A model generated the notes under the pieces. That model saw only the letters and a program-made list of their open reading frames with translations, had not been told where the DNA came from and made no database searches. Positions 16,936 through 25,462 of a DNA stretch of 64,000 nucleotides are shown piece after piece. This DNA is from JABDBL01 sp963845445 (GTDB lineage Bacteria; Cyanobacteriota; Vampirovibrionia; Obscuribacterales; Obscuribacteraceae). The stretch is from the NCBI GenBank assembly GCA_963845445.1, contig CAWJSE010000002.1, positions 2,914,001 through 2,978,000 of the forward strand, written 5' to 3'. The position numbers and the translations under genes are program-made. Every line of letters begins with the position of its first letter. Position 1 is the first letter of the stretch.

Positions 16936-17700
16936 TCAATTTTTCATTTCGCCAGCCCCGCTTCTGATAGCGGCGATGGCACGCTCTAATACCTTTTTAT
17001 TGTCATAATGTTTAATACGCTCGCGCAGCTCCCCGGCTGATAATTTCTTATCTTTCTGTATTTGTGTTGATAATAATTTGATTGTTCGCAAAAGTTCGTC
17101 AACGATAGTTACTTGTGTTGCTCGGGCAGATCGCGACATTGGATTCAGATCTATACAGACAACTTGGTAACCCGCCTTTACCAGGGCTTCGCAACGATCA
17201 CCGTCTTCTAAAGCCACCAGAACCAGGTCCGCTTTAGCAATACCTTCTTTATGCATTGCTCTGCGCTTACTAGCGATGTCTGGCAATATCAGCGGCGAAT
17301 CAACCCAGGCTTCCACCACCCGCGTAGCACCAAGACCTTTTAAATGTGCGGCAATTTTGGCAGAACGCTCTTCGCTATGATAAAAAAGATTTACTTCCAG
17401 AACTAAACCAGCTAATTCTTTGGCCAAATCCACAATTTCGCTACCAGCGAGAGAGGCAGTATTGCCATTTACCGACAAAACCGGATTTTTGGCTTGCAAA
17501 AGTAAGGCTGAGCTAACCGCAATAGCTTCCTGAGCAAAGTCCCAGGTTTTTTCGCCTAATAAATAATCAAAGGCTTCGCCCCGTCCATGAGCAATTAAAG
17601 CAGAATCAGTAGCCAGTCCTGTTTTAAAGCCGTCAATTAAGCGATGACGCAATAAGAGTGATTGATAACGTGGATGACTAGTCGGGACGTCCATTTTCAA
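16936..17700 (-). CDS. 4-phosphopantoate--beta-alanine ligase (archaeal-type phosphopantothenate synthetase)
   Basis: 254 residues with the archaeal COG1701 family segments in order: SHPRYQSLLLRHRLIDGF at the N-terminus, IAHGRGEAFDYLLGE, PVLSVNGN, LEVNLFYHSEER, ADLVLVALEDGDRCEAL and IDLNPMSRSARATQVTIVD. The enzyme joins 4-phosphopantoate and beta-alanine using ATP to give 4'-phosphopantothenate for coenzyme A. It overlaps the preceding pantoate kinase gene by about 23 bases, so the two steps are encoded together. This route replaces PanC plus pantothenate kinase in archaea and is unusual in a bacterium. Confidence 0.92.
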   Translation of the reverse strand: MKMDVPTSHPRYQSLLLRHRLIDGFKTGLATDSALIAHGRGEAFDYLLGEKTWDFAQEAIAVSSALLLQAKNPVLSVNGNTASLAGSEIVDLAKELAGLVLEVNLFYHSEERSAKIAAHLKGLGATRVVEAWVDSPLILPDIASKRRAMHKEGIAKADLVLVALEDGDRCEALVKAGYQVVCIDLNPMSRSARATQVTIVDELLRTIKLLSTQIQKDKKLSAGELRERIKHYDNKKVLERAIAAIRSGAGEMKN

Positions 17701-18547
17701 TAATCCTTGTTCCTTTATTGTCTATTGTACATTTTGTCCATTGGCTTAAATCACCCACAGCCATAGTGGAGAGCACAGCTTGTCCCAGCATGATCATAGT
17801 TGCCTGTCCACCTTGAGCCAGAACTTCGTCAATGCAACTGCGAACATTTTTATTAGTAATTAAATGCACATCTTCTGCAAAAATTCGAGAACAGGCTAGT
17901 ATACGATCCAGACTGAGCGCATTAAAGTTGTCTTTAAGCCATCTGCTAGACTTAGCCCCTTCTTTGGCAAGCATATTTAACAAGTCCCCGTTATTTAGAG
18001 TAGCAGCGGTTTCTAGCTCGCCGAAAATACGAAAATACATGGGTTCTGGCTTGACCAACAATTGCTCAGCATCTAACGGTCCCTGCTCACAGCGCCTGTA
18101 TACTACACCACCACACAGTTGCGCTGATACATCACCCAAACCAGTCTTATACTTTACTTCAGCTTCATGAGCCATCATGCCGATCTCGATCCGCGAAAGA
18201 ATTAGGCTGTATTTGTCTACAATAGCGAAAGCCGTTGATAGACAGCTGGCAGCACTTAAACCAAATCCGCAACCAAGCGGCAAAGAAGATTGCAACGATA
18301 TTTTTATAGGCTCCGGAGAGAGCTTTTTCACAATATATTCCAAAGGTGCTATAGACTTGGCCTGGCCGTTGAATAAAATTTCAGTATCCGAAGCTGCTTC
18401 TAAAACTGCCTCCACTCCGCGGTCAAGGTTTAGGGCACAGCCTTTGGAATAAGTTGTTTCAAACGATTCGCCCATTTCAGGAGAAAAAAAACAAGTTACG
18501 CTTGCTGGCGAAAAACCAACAGATTTATTGATGCTCATTTTGTACAA
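17678..18547 (-). CDS. Pantoate kinase, archaeal type (GHMP superfamily)
   Basis: 289 residues. FSPASVTCFF at the N-terminus, LPLGCGFGLSAASCLSTA (GHMP motif 2, ATP loop), and TGLGDVSAQLCGGVV are the pattern of archaeal pantoate kinase (COG1829). It phosphorylates pantoate to 4-phosphopantoate, feeding the ligase encoded directly downstream. Start at 18547 or the internal Met at 18538; neither has a good Shine-Dalgarno. Backbone codon composition, so any transfer from archaea is not recent by that measure. Confidence 0.9.
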   Translation of the reverse strand: MYKMSINKSVGFSPASVTCFFSPEMGESFETTYSKGCALNLDRGVEAVLEAASDTEILFNGQAKSIAPLEYIVKKLSPEPIKISLQSSLPLGCGFGLSAASCLSTAFAIVDKYSLILSRIEIGMMAHEAEVKYKTGLGDVSAQLCGGVVYRRCEQGPLDAEQLLVKPEPMYFRIFGELETAATLNNGDLLNMLAKEGAKSSRWLKDNFNALSLDRILACSRIFAEDVHLITNKNVRSCIDEVLAQGGQATMIMLGQAVLSTMAVGDLSQWTKCTIDNKGTRIIENGRPD

Positions 18548-18732
18548 AAATTTTTATGGTTTTAACTATGTCGTTAATGATAGCGTCAGCAATTTCAATG
18601 ATACAAAGACGCTTCTTGTCGCAGCATCTATACAGATTTGTAATTCTCGCAAAAAGCTTGCTATATGACAATCTAGGACATTCCTCTGTGTAGCACTTGA
18701 TACATGCAAGTCAAGCCGCCAGGACTAATTAG

Positions 18733-18740
18733 CTTATCTG
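18733..18740. repeat. 8-bp target duplication, left copy (right copy 20654-20661)
   Basis: CTTATCTG lies directly outside both ends of the IS66-type element. Eight bases is the length expected for IS66-family insertion. Confidence 0.85.
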
Positions 18741-20653
18741 GTAAGCCTTCGGTAGAGGTAGGCTTGGCAAGGTCAAGAAGAAGCTACAGGCATATACGTT
18801 AGGAGGTCTTGGCATTTTGGAGAGGTGGAGTTTAAATAAATGAGGTTGTTTTACTAGAAAGAAAGTAACTTGCAGGGATCGAATAGTAATAGCGCTCGGA
18901 CGAGCTCTTTTGTTGAGTTACTGCTAGTAAATAACGATGTACCGGCACTGCTGCAATTGCTGAGGAATGAAAGAACCGCTAGGCAGATTGAAGCATCTGC
19001 TTTCCAAGCAAAGATTGGGCAGCTTGAACAAGAAATTTTGCAGCTTAGACAAGAAAATAAAAGGCTTAGAAGAAGCCGTATTGCTGCCACAGAATCTTTC
19101 TGTCAACAAAAACAAGCTCTGGAGCAGGAAATACAACAATTAAAAGAAGAATTAGAAAACGCAAATAAAAGAATCGCTTGGTTCCAAAAAGACCAATTTG
19201 GTCGCAAGACTGAAACGGCTGACTCCCTGGCTATTGCCCCCATACAAGAATTAAAACTAGCCTCTGAACCAGAACAAGAAAAACGTAAACGTGGTCAAAA
19301 ATGCGGACCAGGTAATGGTCATGGGCGCAGCGATAGAAGTAACCTTGAGCAACGTGAGGAATTTCTTGACCCGCCTAAGTGTGCCTGTGATATTTGTAAC
19401 AAACCATATCGCCTAGTATCAAAAACTGATGACAGCGAAATAGCAGAGGTAGAGGTTAAACCATATATACGGGTGTGTCGCAAAAGAATTTTGGTCAGCC
19501 AATGCGACTGCAAAGGCAAAGTCATATTAAAAGCCCCTCCTCCTCCTAAATTGTATCCACGCACCACAATCGGCAACTCTCTCTGGGTATATTTACTTGT
19601 CTGGAAATATATGTTTGGTGTGCCAACTCAACGGGTTTTACAAGAATTGGCTTTGCACGGTTTACATCTATCCGCCGGTACAGTCACAGGCGGCATGAAA
19701 ATAATAGACACACTGCTTGCCTCTTTGTATGAACAAATAGTCAATCATTGCCGCGGCGCAGACCTGTGGAATGCAGATGAGTCCACCTGGCGCGTCTTTG
19801 AAGAAAATAATGGGCTCAGAAATGACAAACAATGGTGGTTCTGGCTTTTCGCCAGCTTGGATGCTGTCGTTTACTTGCTAGATAAAAGCCGTTCAAAAGA
19901 TGTGCCTAAAGACTTCTTTGGCGGTTCTACAGGAATATTATTAACTGACAGACTGAAGAGCTACTGGACTTTAAATCCAGCTATCAAAAATGCCTGGTGC
20001 TGGGTTCACCAAAGACGAGATATCCTCAAAGTCTTTCAGGGCATACCAAGCTTGAAAGAATGGTCCCAAGAATGGCTTAGCGAAATAGGAATATTGTTTG
20101 CTCTTAATCATAAACGAACGGCTCTGTGGCAATCAGGACAGCCTTGGAATGACGCCCATCTAGCGGTTGAACAGCAGGTGAAAAAACTTGAGCAACTTTG
20201 GCAATCACAGCTTGAACAGCCAGATTTGCATAAAGAGCAAAAGACAATACTAAAAAGCTTCATGACACACTGGATTGGCCTAACAGTATTTCTTACTGAC
20301 CCGCGTATTAGCCTAGACAATAACCGGGCCGAAAGATTACTCAGAAATCTGGTCATTAATCGCAAGAACAGCTACGGTAGTGGCAAAGAATGGTCTGGTC
20401 AATTGGCGGCTAAATTATTTACTGTCTTCCAGACATGGCAGGTTAATGGACTCAATCCACAAGCTTTGTTGCTAGATTACTTTAACGAATGTTCAAAAAC
20501 ACCCGGCAGAGCACCACCAGACCTAAAAGAATTTCTCCCCTGGCTGATGACCGAGGAGAGAAAAAATAAATTCACTCTACCCAAGAATATCAAACGACCA
20601 GCTTAATGCACATTAAATTCTGGTTGTCATACCTGCGTTGGACGAAGGCTTAC
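18741..20653 (+). mobile_element. Complete IS66-family insertion sequence
   Basis: The left end begins GTAAGCCTTCGG; the right end reads CCAACG...CGAAGGCTTAC, giving an inverted repeat with 11 perfect terminal bases and partial matches beyond. The 8-bp direct repeat CTTATCTG flanks it exactly. It carries a single transposase gene and no tnpA/tnpB helpers, as in the single-ORF IS66 relatives. It inserted between the pantoate kinase gene and the tandem paralogue island. Confidence 0.88.
18870..20606 (+). CDS. IS66-family transposase
   Basis: 578 residues from a TTG start. The N-terminal ~130 residues form a coiled coil (LEQEILQLRQENKRLRRS, leucine-zipper region of IS66 transposases). A Cys-rich segment near 165-215 (CACDICNK, CDCKG) matches the IS66 zinc-binding domain. 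DDE residues are ADESTWR, LLTDRLKSY and SLDNNRAERLLR. The frame is intact, so the element may be active. No ATG is available near the start, and the TTG is preceded by GAAAGAAAG. Confidence 0.92.
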   Translation: MQGSNSNSARTSSFVELLLVNNDVPALLQLLRNERTARQIEASAFQAKIGQLEQEILQLRQENKRLRRSRIAATESFCQQKQALEQEIQQLKEELENANKRIAWFQKDQFGRKTETADSLAIAPIQELKLASEPEQEKRKRGQKCGPGNGHGRSDRSNLEQREEFLDPPKCACDICNKPYRLVSKTDDSEIAEVEVKPYIRVCRKRILVSQCDCKGKVILKAPPPPKLYPRTTIGNSLWVYLLVWKYMFGVPTQRVLQELALHGLHLSAGTVTGGMKIIDTLLASLYEQIVNHCRGADLWNADESTWRVFEENNGLRNDKQWWFWLFASLDAVVYLLDKSRSKDVPKDFFGGSTGILLTDRLKSYWTLNPAIKNAWCWVHQRRDILKVFQGIPSLKEWSQEWLSEIGILFALNHKRTALWQSGQPWNDAHLAVEQQVKKLEQLWQSQLEQPDLHKEQKTILKSFMTHWIGLTVFLTDPRISLDNNRAERLLRNLVINRKNSYGSGKEWSGQLAAKLFTVFQTWQVNGLNPQALLLDYFNECSKTPGRAPPDLKEFLPWLMTEERKNKFTLPKNIKRPA

Positions 20654-20661
20654 CTTATCTG

Positions 20662-21011
20662 AGCAAAATACTTATACTGCTAGGCTAGCACAATTGTAAA
20701 GCAGCGATTAATTTGTCAAGGACAATAAAAAATAAGTCATAGAGGCGTTTACGCAGAAAAGAAAGCATTGTCAAGCAACAAATTTCTTTCAGTGATGGCG
20801 TTTAAGCTCATGTAACTGTTGTCCAAACACAACTTGATTTTGGCCGAACAAATTTGTCAAGATTCGGTGTCGTTGCAAAGATCCCCAATCACTCAGGAAG
20901 TTCGAATAACCCGCCAGTGCAAAGAACAAGGAAGTTTTCTCTCACCGCTTGTAGCGGCGATCTCAGTACGCATCCGTCCACCAACCCACACACTCGAGGA
21001 AGGGATGACGC
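20662..21011. other. Non-coding leader before the tandem paralogues
   Basis: No gene is recognised in these 350 bases. The first part is AT-rich and includes CTAGGCTAGC; the last ~150 bases are G+C-richer and end in GAGGAAGGG before the first paralogue. Confidence 0.4.
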
Positions 21012-21893
21012 ATGGACTCTTGGCACCAAGCGTTTGGAGGAGAGGCAGAGGCAAACACGGGCCTGCGGATTTTCGGGCCATACGATGACTTCCCCCGGCT
21101 TCGACAGAAGCTCGTCGCTCATGACGGCACTCGGTGCATCGAAGTCGAGCTCACTCCCCAAGGACGGTTGAGGAGGTTTGTTTATTTGCCGCGCAAACCG
21201 GATAGTCCGGCAGACGCGCTGGCTGTGGTAATGGTGGCAGGGCCTCCCCACAAGCCCTTCGCCAACCCGTCTTTCTATGTTGCTTCCAATCATGGCAATC
21301 CGCTGGAAGGACAAGGCTACACTGCATGGCAGCTCCTCGGCCCCACTGCAAGCGAACCGATATTGACCGGACTGATCGACCCTGATCGATCTGGCGAGAT
21401 TGCAGCCATGATCTTGAAAGAATCACAAGTCGGCCACGCAGCTCTCACCGACCAACGCGGCGGAACCGGCAAGAGGCGGAAAGTAGTCAGAAAACAGCGA
21501 GCTCCGGCACAGGCGCACCGCACTTTGCAAATCTCTCAGGCGAGCTTTTTAGCCGCCATGAAGGAGCTGGACATGTACCATTCCTTTGGGGCGGACACCT
21601 CTCAGTCAGCCCGCGATTCCGGCGCCGACACCTGGCAGAATCAGTCAGGCAGATACGCCGAAGGCGTCACCACGTTCTACCGGGGCATGGTCTGGACTTA
21701 CCGCCGCTGTCCTCAGGAATTATCCGACTCCGACGCTACGCCCTGGATCGTAGAAGGACTCCTGCGCCACGGGGCCACGCCACTTCCCAATGATGTCTAT
21801 AACCTAAGTAGCCTGCGCCCTTCGTTCGTCGGGCAACAGGCTAGCGATCTGGACCAACTGCTAGAGCGTTTCGGAGCCTTGCAAATTCCCTGA
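21012..21893 (+). CDS. Unknown protein, tandem paralogue 1
   Basis: 293 residues from ATG 21012, with GAGGAAGGG about 8 bases upstream; no family recognised. N-terminal part: LRIFGPYDDFPRLRQKL, then CIEVELTPQGRLRRFVYLP, AVVMVAG and NPLEGQGY, suggesting an alpha/beta domain. A basic linker (GKRRKVVRKQRAP) near residue 155 is followed by a C-terminal domain with DMYHSFGAD, DTWQNQSGRYAEGV, YRRCPQELSDSDATPWIVEG and LPNDVYNL. No signal peptide or membrane segment. The following gene is a paralogue, and the 3' parts plus terminator are almost identical in DNA. Function unknown. Confidence 0.7.
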   Translation: MDSWHQAFGGEAEANTGLRIFGPYDDFPRLRQKLVAHDGTRCIEVELTPQGRLRRFVYLPRKPDSPADALAVVMVAGPPHKPFANPSFYVASNHGNPLEGQGYTAWQLLGPTASEPILTGLIDPDRSGEIAAMILKESQVGHAALTDQRGGTGKRRKVVRKQRAPAQAHRTLQISQASFLAAMKELDMYHSFGADTSQSARDSGADTWQNQSGRYAEGVTTFYRGMVWTYRRCPQELSDSDATPWIVEGLLRHGATPLPNDVYNLSSLRPSFVGQQASDLDQLLERFGALQIP

Positions 21894-21919
21894 TTGGCAC
21901 CGGTCACGAACTGTGCAGA

Positions 21920-21962
21920 GCGATTGGCAATGCTGAGTGTAAACCTCGCCATTGCTGATCGC
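21920..21962 (+). terminator. Hairpin after paralogue 1
   Basis: GCGAT/ATCGC and GGCAATG/CATTGC segments pair around a short loop. The same hairpin, almost base for base, follows paralogue 2 at 22887, so gene and terminator were duplicated together. Confidence 0.6.
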
Positions 21963-22004
21963 CTCGTTCAACCCATCCCCAACCCGCAAGCGAGGAAGGA
22001 GATC

Positions 22005-22862
22005 ATGAACACTTGGGACCAAAATTTCGACACTACAGCACAGACAAGCGCAGGGCTGCAGATCTTCGGGCCCTATACAGACTTCAGGCGAGCTCGGCCC
22101 ATACTCCTCAACTACAACGGCTCCGGCAGTATCGAGGTCGAACTCAATCCGAGAGGAAGGCTGAGGCGCTTTGTTTACTTGCCAGGTAACCTCGATCGTT
22201 CAAACGCGGTGGCTGTGGTCATGGTGGCAGGTTCCCCAGACAAGCCACACGCCAACCCTGTCTTCTTCGTAGCCACTAGTAGCAGCAACCCGTTGGAGGG
22301 ACAAAGCTACGCTACTGGGCAACTTTTCGGACCCACTGAAAGTAAACCAGACTTGGCAGGACGGGCAGGCCCCGATCGTCTTGATGAATTCGCGCTCATG
22401 ATCTTGGCACACTCGCAGGCCGAGCCGGCAGCACTCACCGACCAACGTGGCACCAACGGGGCGGTGGCCACAAAATCACCACCACCAGCCCAAGAACACC
22501 GCACTTTGCTATGTTCTCGCCAGGACTTCAATACAACAATGCGCGACCTCAAAATGTACCATTCATTTGGCAAGTCCAAGTCGCGCTTGCCCGACACTTG
22601 GCAGAACCAGTCGGGCAGATACGCCGAAGGCGTCGTCACGTTCTACCAGGGGATGGTTTGGACCTACCGCCGCTGTCCTCAGGAATTATCCGACTCCGAC
22701 GCCACGCCCTGGATCGTAGAAGGACTCCTGCGTCACGGGGCCACGCCACTTCCCAATGATGTCTATAACCTGGATACTCTGCTGCCGCCGTTGGTCGGAC
22801 GTCCGGATAGTGATCTCGACGAGCTGTTGTCGTATTTCACTGTCTTGCAAATTTCCGAATAG
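22005..22862 (+). CDS. Unknown protein, tandem paralogue 2
   Basis: 285 residues from ATG 22005 behind AGGAAGGAG. Same layout as paralogue 1: LQIFGPYTDFRRARPIL, SIEVELNPRGRLRRFVYLP, AVVMVAGSPDKPHANPVFF, then the shared C-terminal domain with DTWQNQSGRYAEGVVTF and YRRCPQELSDSDATPWIVEG. The basic linker is shorter and the N-terminal half has diverged clearly, while about 150 bases of the C-terminal half are almost identical, which points to gene conversion or strong constraint there. Function unknown. Confidence 0.7.
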   Translation: MNTWDQNFDTTAQTSAGLQIFGPYTDFRRARPILLNYNGSGSIEVELNPRGRLRRFVYLPGNLDRSNAVAVVMVAGSPDKPHANPVFFVATSSSNPLEGQSYATGQLFGPTESKPDLAGRAGPDRLDEFALMILAHSQAEPAALTDQRGTNGAVATKSPPPAQEHRTLLCSRQDFNTTMRDLKMYHSFGKSKSRLPDTWQNQSGRYAEGVVTFYQGMVWTYRRCPQELSDSDATPWIVEGLLRHGATPLPNDVYNLDTLLPPLVGRPDSDLDELLSYFTVLQISE

Positions 22863-22886
22863 GGGCAAGGCAGCGCCCTGTGCAGG

Positions 22887-22955
22887 GCGATTGGCAATGC
22901 TGAGTATAAAACCTCGCCATTGCTGATCGCCCCAGCACTTTTTTGCCTTTTTGTG
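22887..22955 (+). terminator. Terminator after paralogue 2
   Basis: Same hairpin as at 21920 (GCGATTGGCAATG against CATTGCTGATCGC), here followed by CACTTTTTTGCCTTTTTG. The duplicated hairpin near 21920 lacks this T-rich tail. Confidence 0.75.
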
Positions 22956-22991
22956 ATCGTATTTAGAGAGAAATGATTTAAGGTTTTATAT

Positions 22992-23974
22992 TTAAAAACG
23001 CAATGATTTTTGCAATTCTTTTTCTACCAGCGCCAGTTTTGAATTTTTATCTCTAGCTATAATTTCTCGCAGGGACTTCAGACCATTATGAGCTTCAGCA
23101 ATATACTCTTTAGCAAAATTACCCGATTCTATATCAGCTAATGCCTTTTGCATTTTTGCTTTTACATGCTCGTCAATAAGCTTTTTACCGGTTTTCACAC
23201 CGCCATAATTTGCTGTGTTGGATACCGCTTTACGCATACCGGCCAGCCGACTTCAAATAATAAATCGCCTATCAACTTCACTTCTTTTAAACAAAAAATA
23301 TAAGCTAATTCAGGTTGATAGCCTGCTTCCACCAATGTATCAAAACTAGCGCAAACAAGCTCAGGCAGCCCACCGCACAATACAGCCTGTTCAGAAAATA
23401 AATTAGTTACTGCTTCTTCTTTAAAGCTGGTTAGTATTGCTCCGGCTCTTGTGCAACCGATTGCTTTGGCGTAAGCAAGGCACCGGTTAAAGGCATGTCC
23501 GGAGGCATTTTGTTCAACAGCAATTAAGCCAGGTACACCTTTGCCTTCTTGGTAAAATGTGCGCAGCCAACGGCCAGGGCTGGTGGGCGCAACAAGTACA
23601 ACATCACTTTTAGCGGGCAAAGTAATGAGCTTTTCGTGCACCACAAAACCGCTAGCAAATACCAAAATCACCGGGCGTTTTATATGCGGCAGAATTTCTT
23701 TATCGAACAAATCCGCAGCTACTTCGTCAGGCAACATTATTGAAAGCAAATCACAAGTACTGGCAGCTTCAGACAAACTTATTGGTTTAAAACCATCTCT
23801 AAGCGCCTGAGCATAGCCTTTGCCATGCTCTTTTGCGCAGACTGCGATTTTTATACCGCTATCGCGTATATTTAAAGCATGGGCGCGACCCTGATTGCCA
23901 TAACCAATAACAGCTAATGTAAGCCCATCGAGCTCACTTAAGTCGGAATCTTTATCGTAGAAAATCTTTGCCAT
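22992..23974 (-). pseudogene. ilvC: Ketol-acid reductoisomerase with a frame break
   Basis: The first frame (23974 down to about 23250) gives the NADP-binding Rossmann part LTLAVIGYGNQGRAHALN, LVAPTSPGRWLRTFY, TRAGAILTSFKEEAVTNLFSEQ and LCGGLPELV, all KARI hallmarks. The second frame (from about 23245) gives MRKAVSNTANYGGV and the C-terminal helices to 22992. One missing base in GGCTGG at about 23241-23250 explains the break (LAGMRKAVSN is expected). KARI makes dihydroxyisovalerate for valine, leucine and isoleucine. No other ilv gene is nearby. Real pseudogene or indel error cannot be told from one sequence. Confidence 0.85.
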
Positions 23975-23985
23975 AAATAAAACAA

Positions 23986-24387
23986 TTGCAGTATAGTCTA
24001 AATAACGTTTTTGTAGCCAATCATAAAGAGAATTGCCCCTTGCCTCGTTTTGTAATTCTTGAACACGATTATCCCGAATTACACTGGGATTTTATGCTCG
24101 AGAACGAAAGCGATTTACGCACTTGGAAACTTTCCCAAGCCCCATACAATCTTTCCGCTCACCCTACTAAAGAAAAAATAATTGAAATTAAGGCAATACC
24201 TTCATTTCCTCATCGTCTTATTTATCTAGATTACGAAGGACCAATTTCCAATGGACGTGGTTTCGTCAAACGTTTCGACCACGGTTCATTCGAGTGGATA
24301 GAGCAAAGTGACCAAGAAATACTGCTCAATTTGCAAGGGCAGAAATTTACTGTGCAGCTCAAATTATTGATCACTGATAAGAAGTAA
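23986..24387 (+). CDS. Stand-alone LigD N-terminal-type 3'-phosphoesterase domain protein
   Basis: RFVILEHDYPELHWDFMLE followed by LRTWKLSQAP matches the start of the DNA ligase D phosphoesterase domain (FVVQEHDARRLHYDFRLE, SWAVPKGP), including the catalytic His, Asp and paired His. LIYLDYEGPISNGRGFVKRFD matches its core strands. About 110-130 residues, with no polymerase or ligase domain attached. It would trim 3' ends in DNA repair. The start may be the TTG at 23986 or, better, the TTG at 24040, which sits just before the conserved domain. No Ku gene is seen in the window. Confidence 0.75.
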   Translation: MQYSLNNVFVANHKENCPLPRFVILEHDYPELHWDFMLENESDLRTWKLSQAPYNLSAHPTKEKIIEIKAIPSFPHRLIYLDYEGPISNGRGFVKRFDHGSFEWIEQSDQEILLNLQGQKFTVQLKLLITDKK

Positions 24388-24400
24388 TTATCTTTGCCTT

Positions 24401-24500
24401 CGAGCGTTGTCATGAACAATCCTCGCTTACGGGGAGGTGAAGGGTAATTGACGCCCAACAGTCTCCCGACCCTGGCCGCTTTTTCTTTTTTTATCGATGT
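24401..24500 (+). ncRNA. Possible structured RNA or complex terminator: hairpin plus H-type pseudoknot
   Basis: Between two convergent genes. AGCGTTGT pairs with ACAA and CGCT (24403-24426). Then GGGAG (24432-24436) pairs with CTCCC (24463-24467) while AGGGT (24441-24445) can pair with ACCCT (24469-24473), which crosses the first stem as in an H-type pseudoknot. A long T-rich tract follows (about 24480-24500). It may simply terminate the upstream gene; a small RNA is an alternative. No family recognised. Confidence 0.35.
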
Positions 24501-24548
24501 CCATTTTTGGAATGCTTTCTTATTGAACGTGCCTGAACTAATAAAAAC

Positions 24549-25289
24549 TCACATATGCGATTTGTAAATAAATTGAATGCCTTTGAGAGTTAGATCGTAG
24601 TCGATATGGTCAATTAATGGTTTTATTCCACTTTTTTGACCGTTAAGTAAAATAGCATTACCCCCGGTGGCAACAGTAACGAGGCCTTCACCCAGCTTTT
24701 CGCGTGCGAGCCTAAGCCAGCGCTCTACTATGCCTATTTGTGCCAAGGCTGCTCCATTCACAATTTGATCATGAGTATTAAAACCGAAATCCAAAGCGTA
24801 TTTTCTATAATCAATATTTTTCACTGTTTCCACGAGTGGACTAGCAATTTGTAAGTCGGCAATCATTCTGTGATACCCCAATGCTATAAAGCCGCCATCC
24901 ACAACCCCGTCAGCCATTACAGTTGTCAATACCACACATGTTCCTAGAGCAAATACAGCCAGATTTTTGCCTGGGGCATAAAACTGACGTGCTGCCACGG
25001 TATCTGCTACACGGTCAGCACCATACTCTGGCTGAAACCCTTTAATGAAATTTTGTGACGGAGCGGTGATTTTAAAAATCTTTCGCTTTATGGACTTTTC
25101 AATATTTTGCGCCGCCCATGGTGCTACCGAGGACATGGCTAGGTCATCATTACCGATTCGATTCAAGAGGTCAGCACCAGCAGTGGCACTATCTTTTGTG
25201 GGGTAACGCCAGGTCTCTTTTAAGCTGTCGCCCTCAAAACGACCACATTTAATGAAGGTGGTACCTATATCTATTGCTACCAATCTCAT
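24549..25289 (-). CDS. coaX: Type III pantothenate kinase homologue
   Basis: 246 residues. IDIGTTFIKCGRF at the N-terminus is the phosphate-binding motif, and GADRVADTVAARQFY matches the GxDR(x)AD motif with the catalytic Asp. VDGGFIALGYHRM matches the GGxIxPG motif only in part, and the expected VDFGTA segment is replaced by VFALGTCVV, so one active-site Asp may be missing. CoaX phosphorylates pantothenate for coenzyme A. The organism also has the archaeal pantoate kinase/ligase pair, so this gene may be redundant or repurposed. Confidence 0.75.
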   Translation of the reverse strand: MRLVAIDIGTTFIKCGRFEGDSLKETWRYPTKDSATAGADLLNRIGNDDLAMSSVAPWAAQNIEKSIKRKIFKITAPSQNFIKGFQPEYGADRVADTVAARQFYAPGKNLAVFALGTCVVLTTVMADGVVDGGFIALGYHRMIADLQIASPLVETVKNIDYRKYALDFGFNTHDQIVNGAALAQIGIVERWLRLAREKLGEGLVTVATGGNAILLNGQKSGIKPLIDHIDYDLTLKGIQFIYKSHM

Positions 25290-25462
25290 TAATTGTCTCC
25301 TTAATTCTGCTTGCGCGCACCAAGATTTAATGATATTAAATATGCTACCGCGTATGATTACACAATCTTGGTAAATATACTAATTATTCAATCTGTGATT
25401 TAAAAAAAACGCATATCAAAATTTGATATAGGCGTAATAAAAGATAGCTAGAAGGAGCAATC

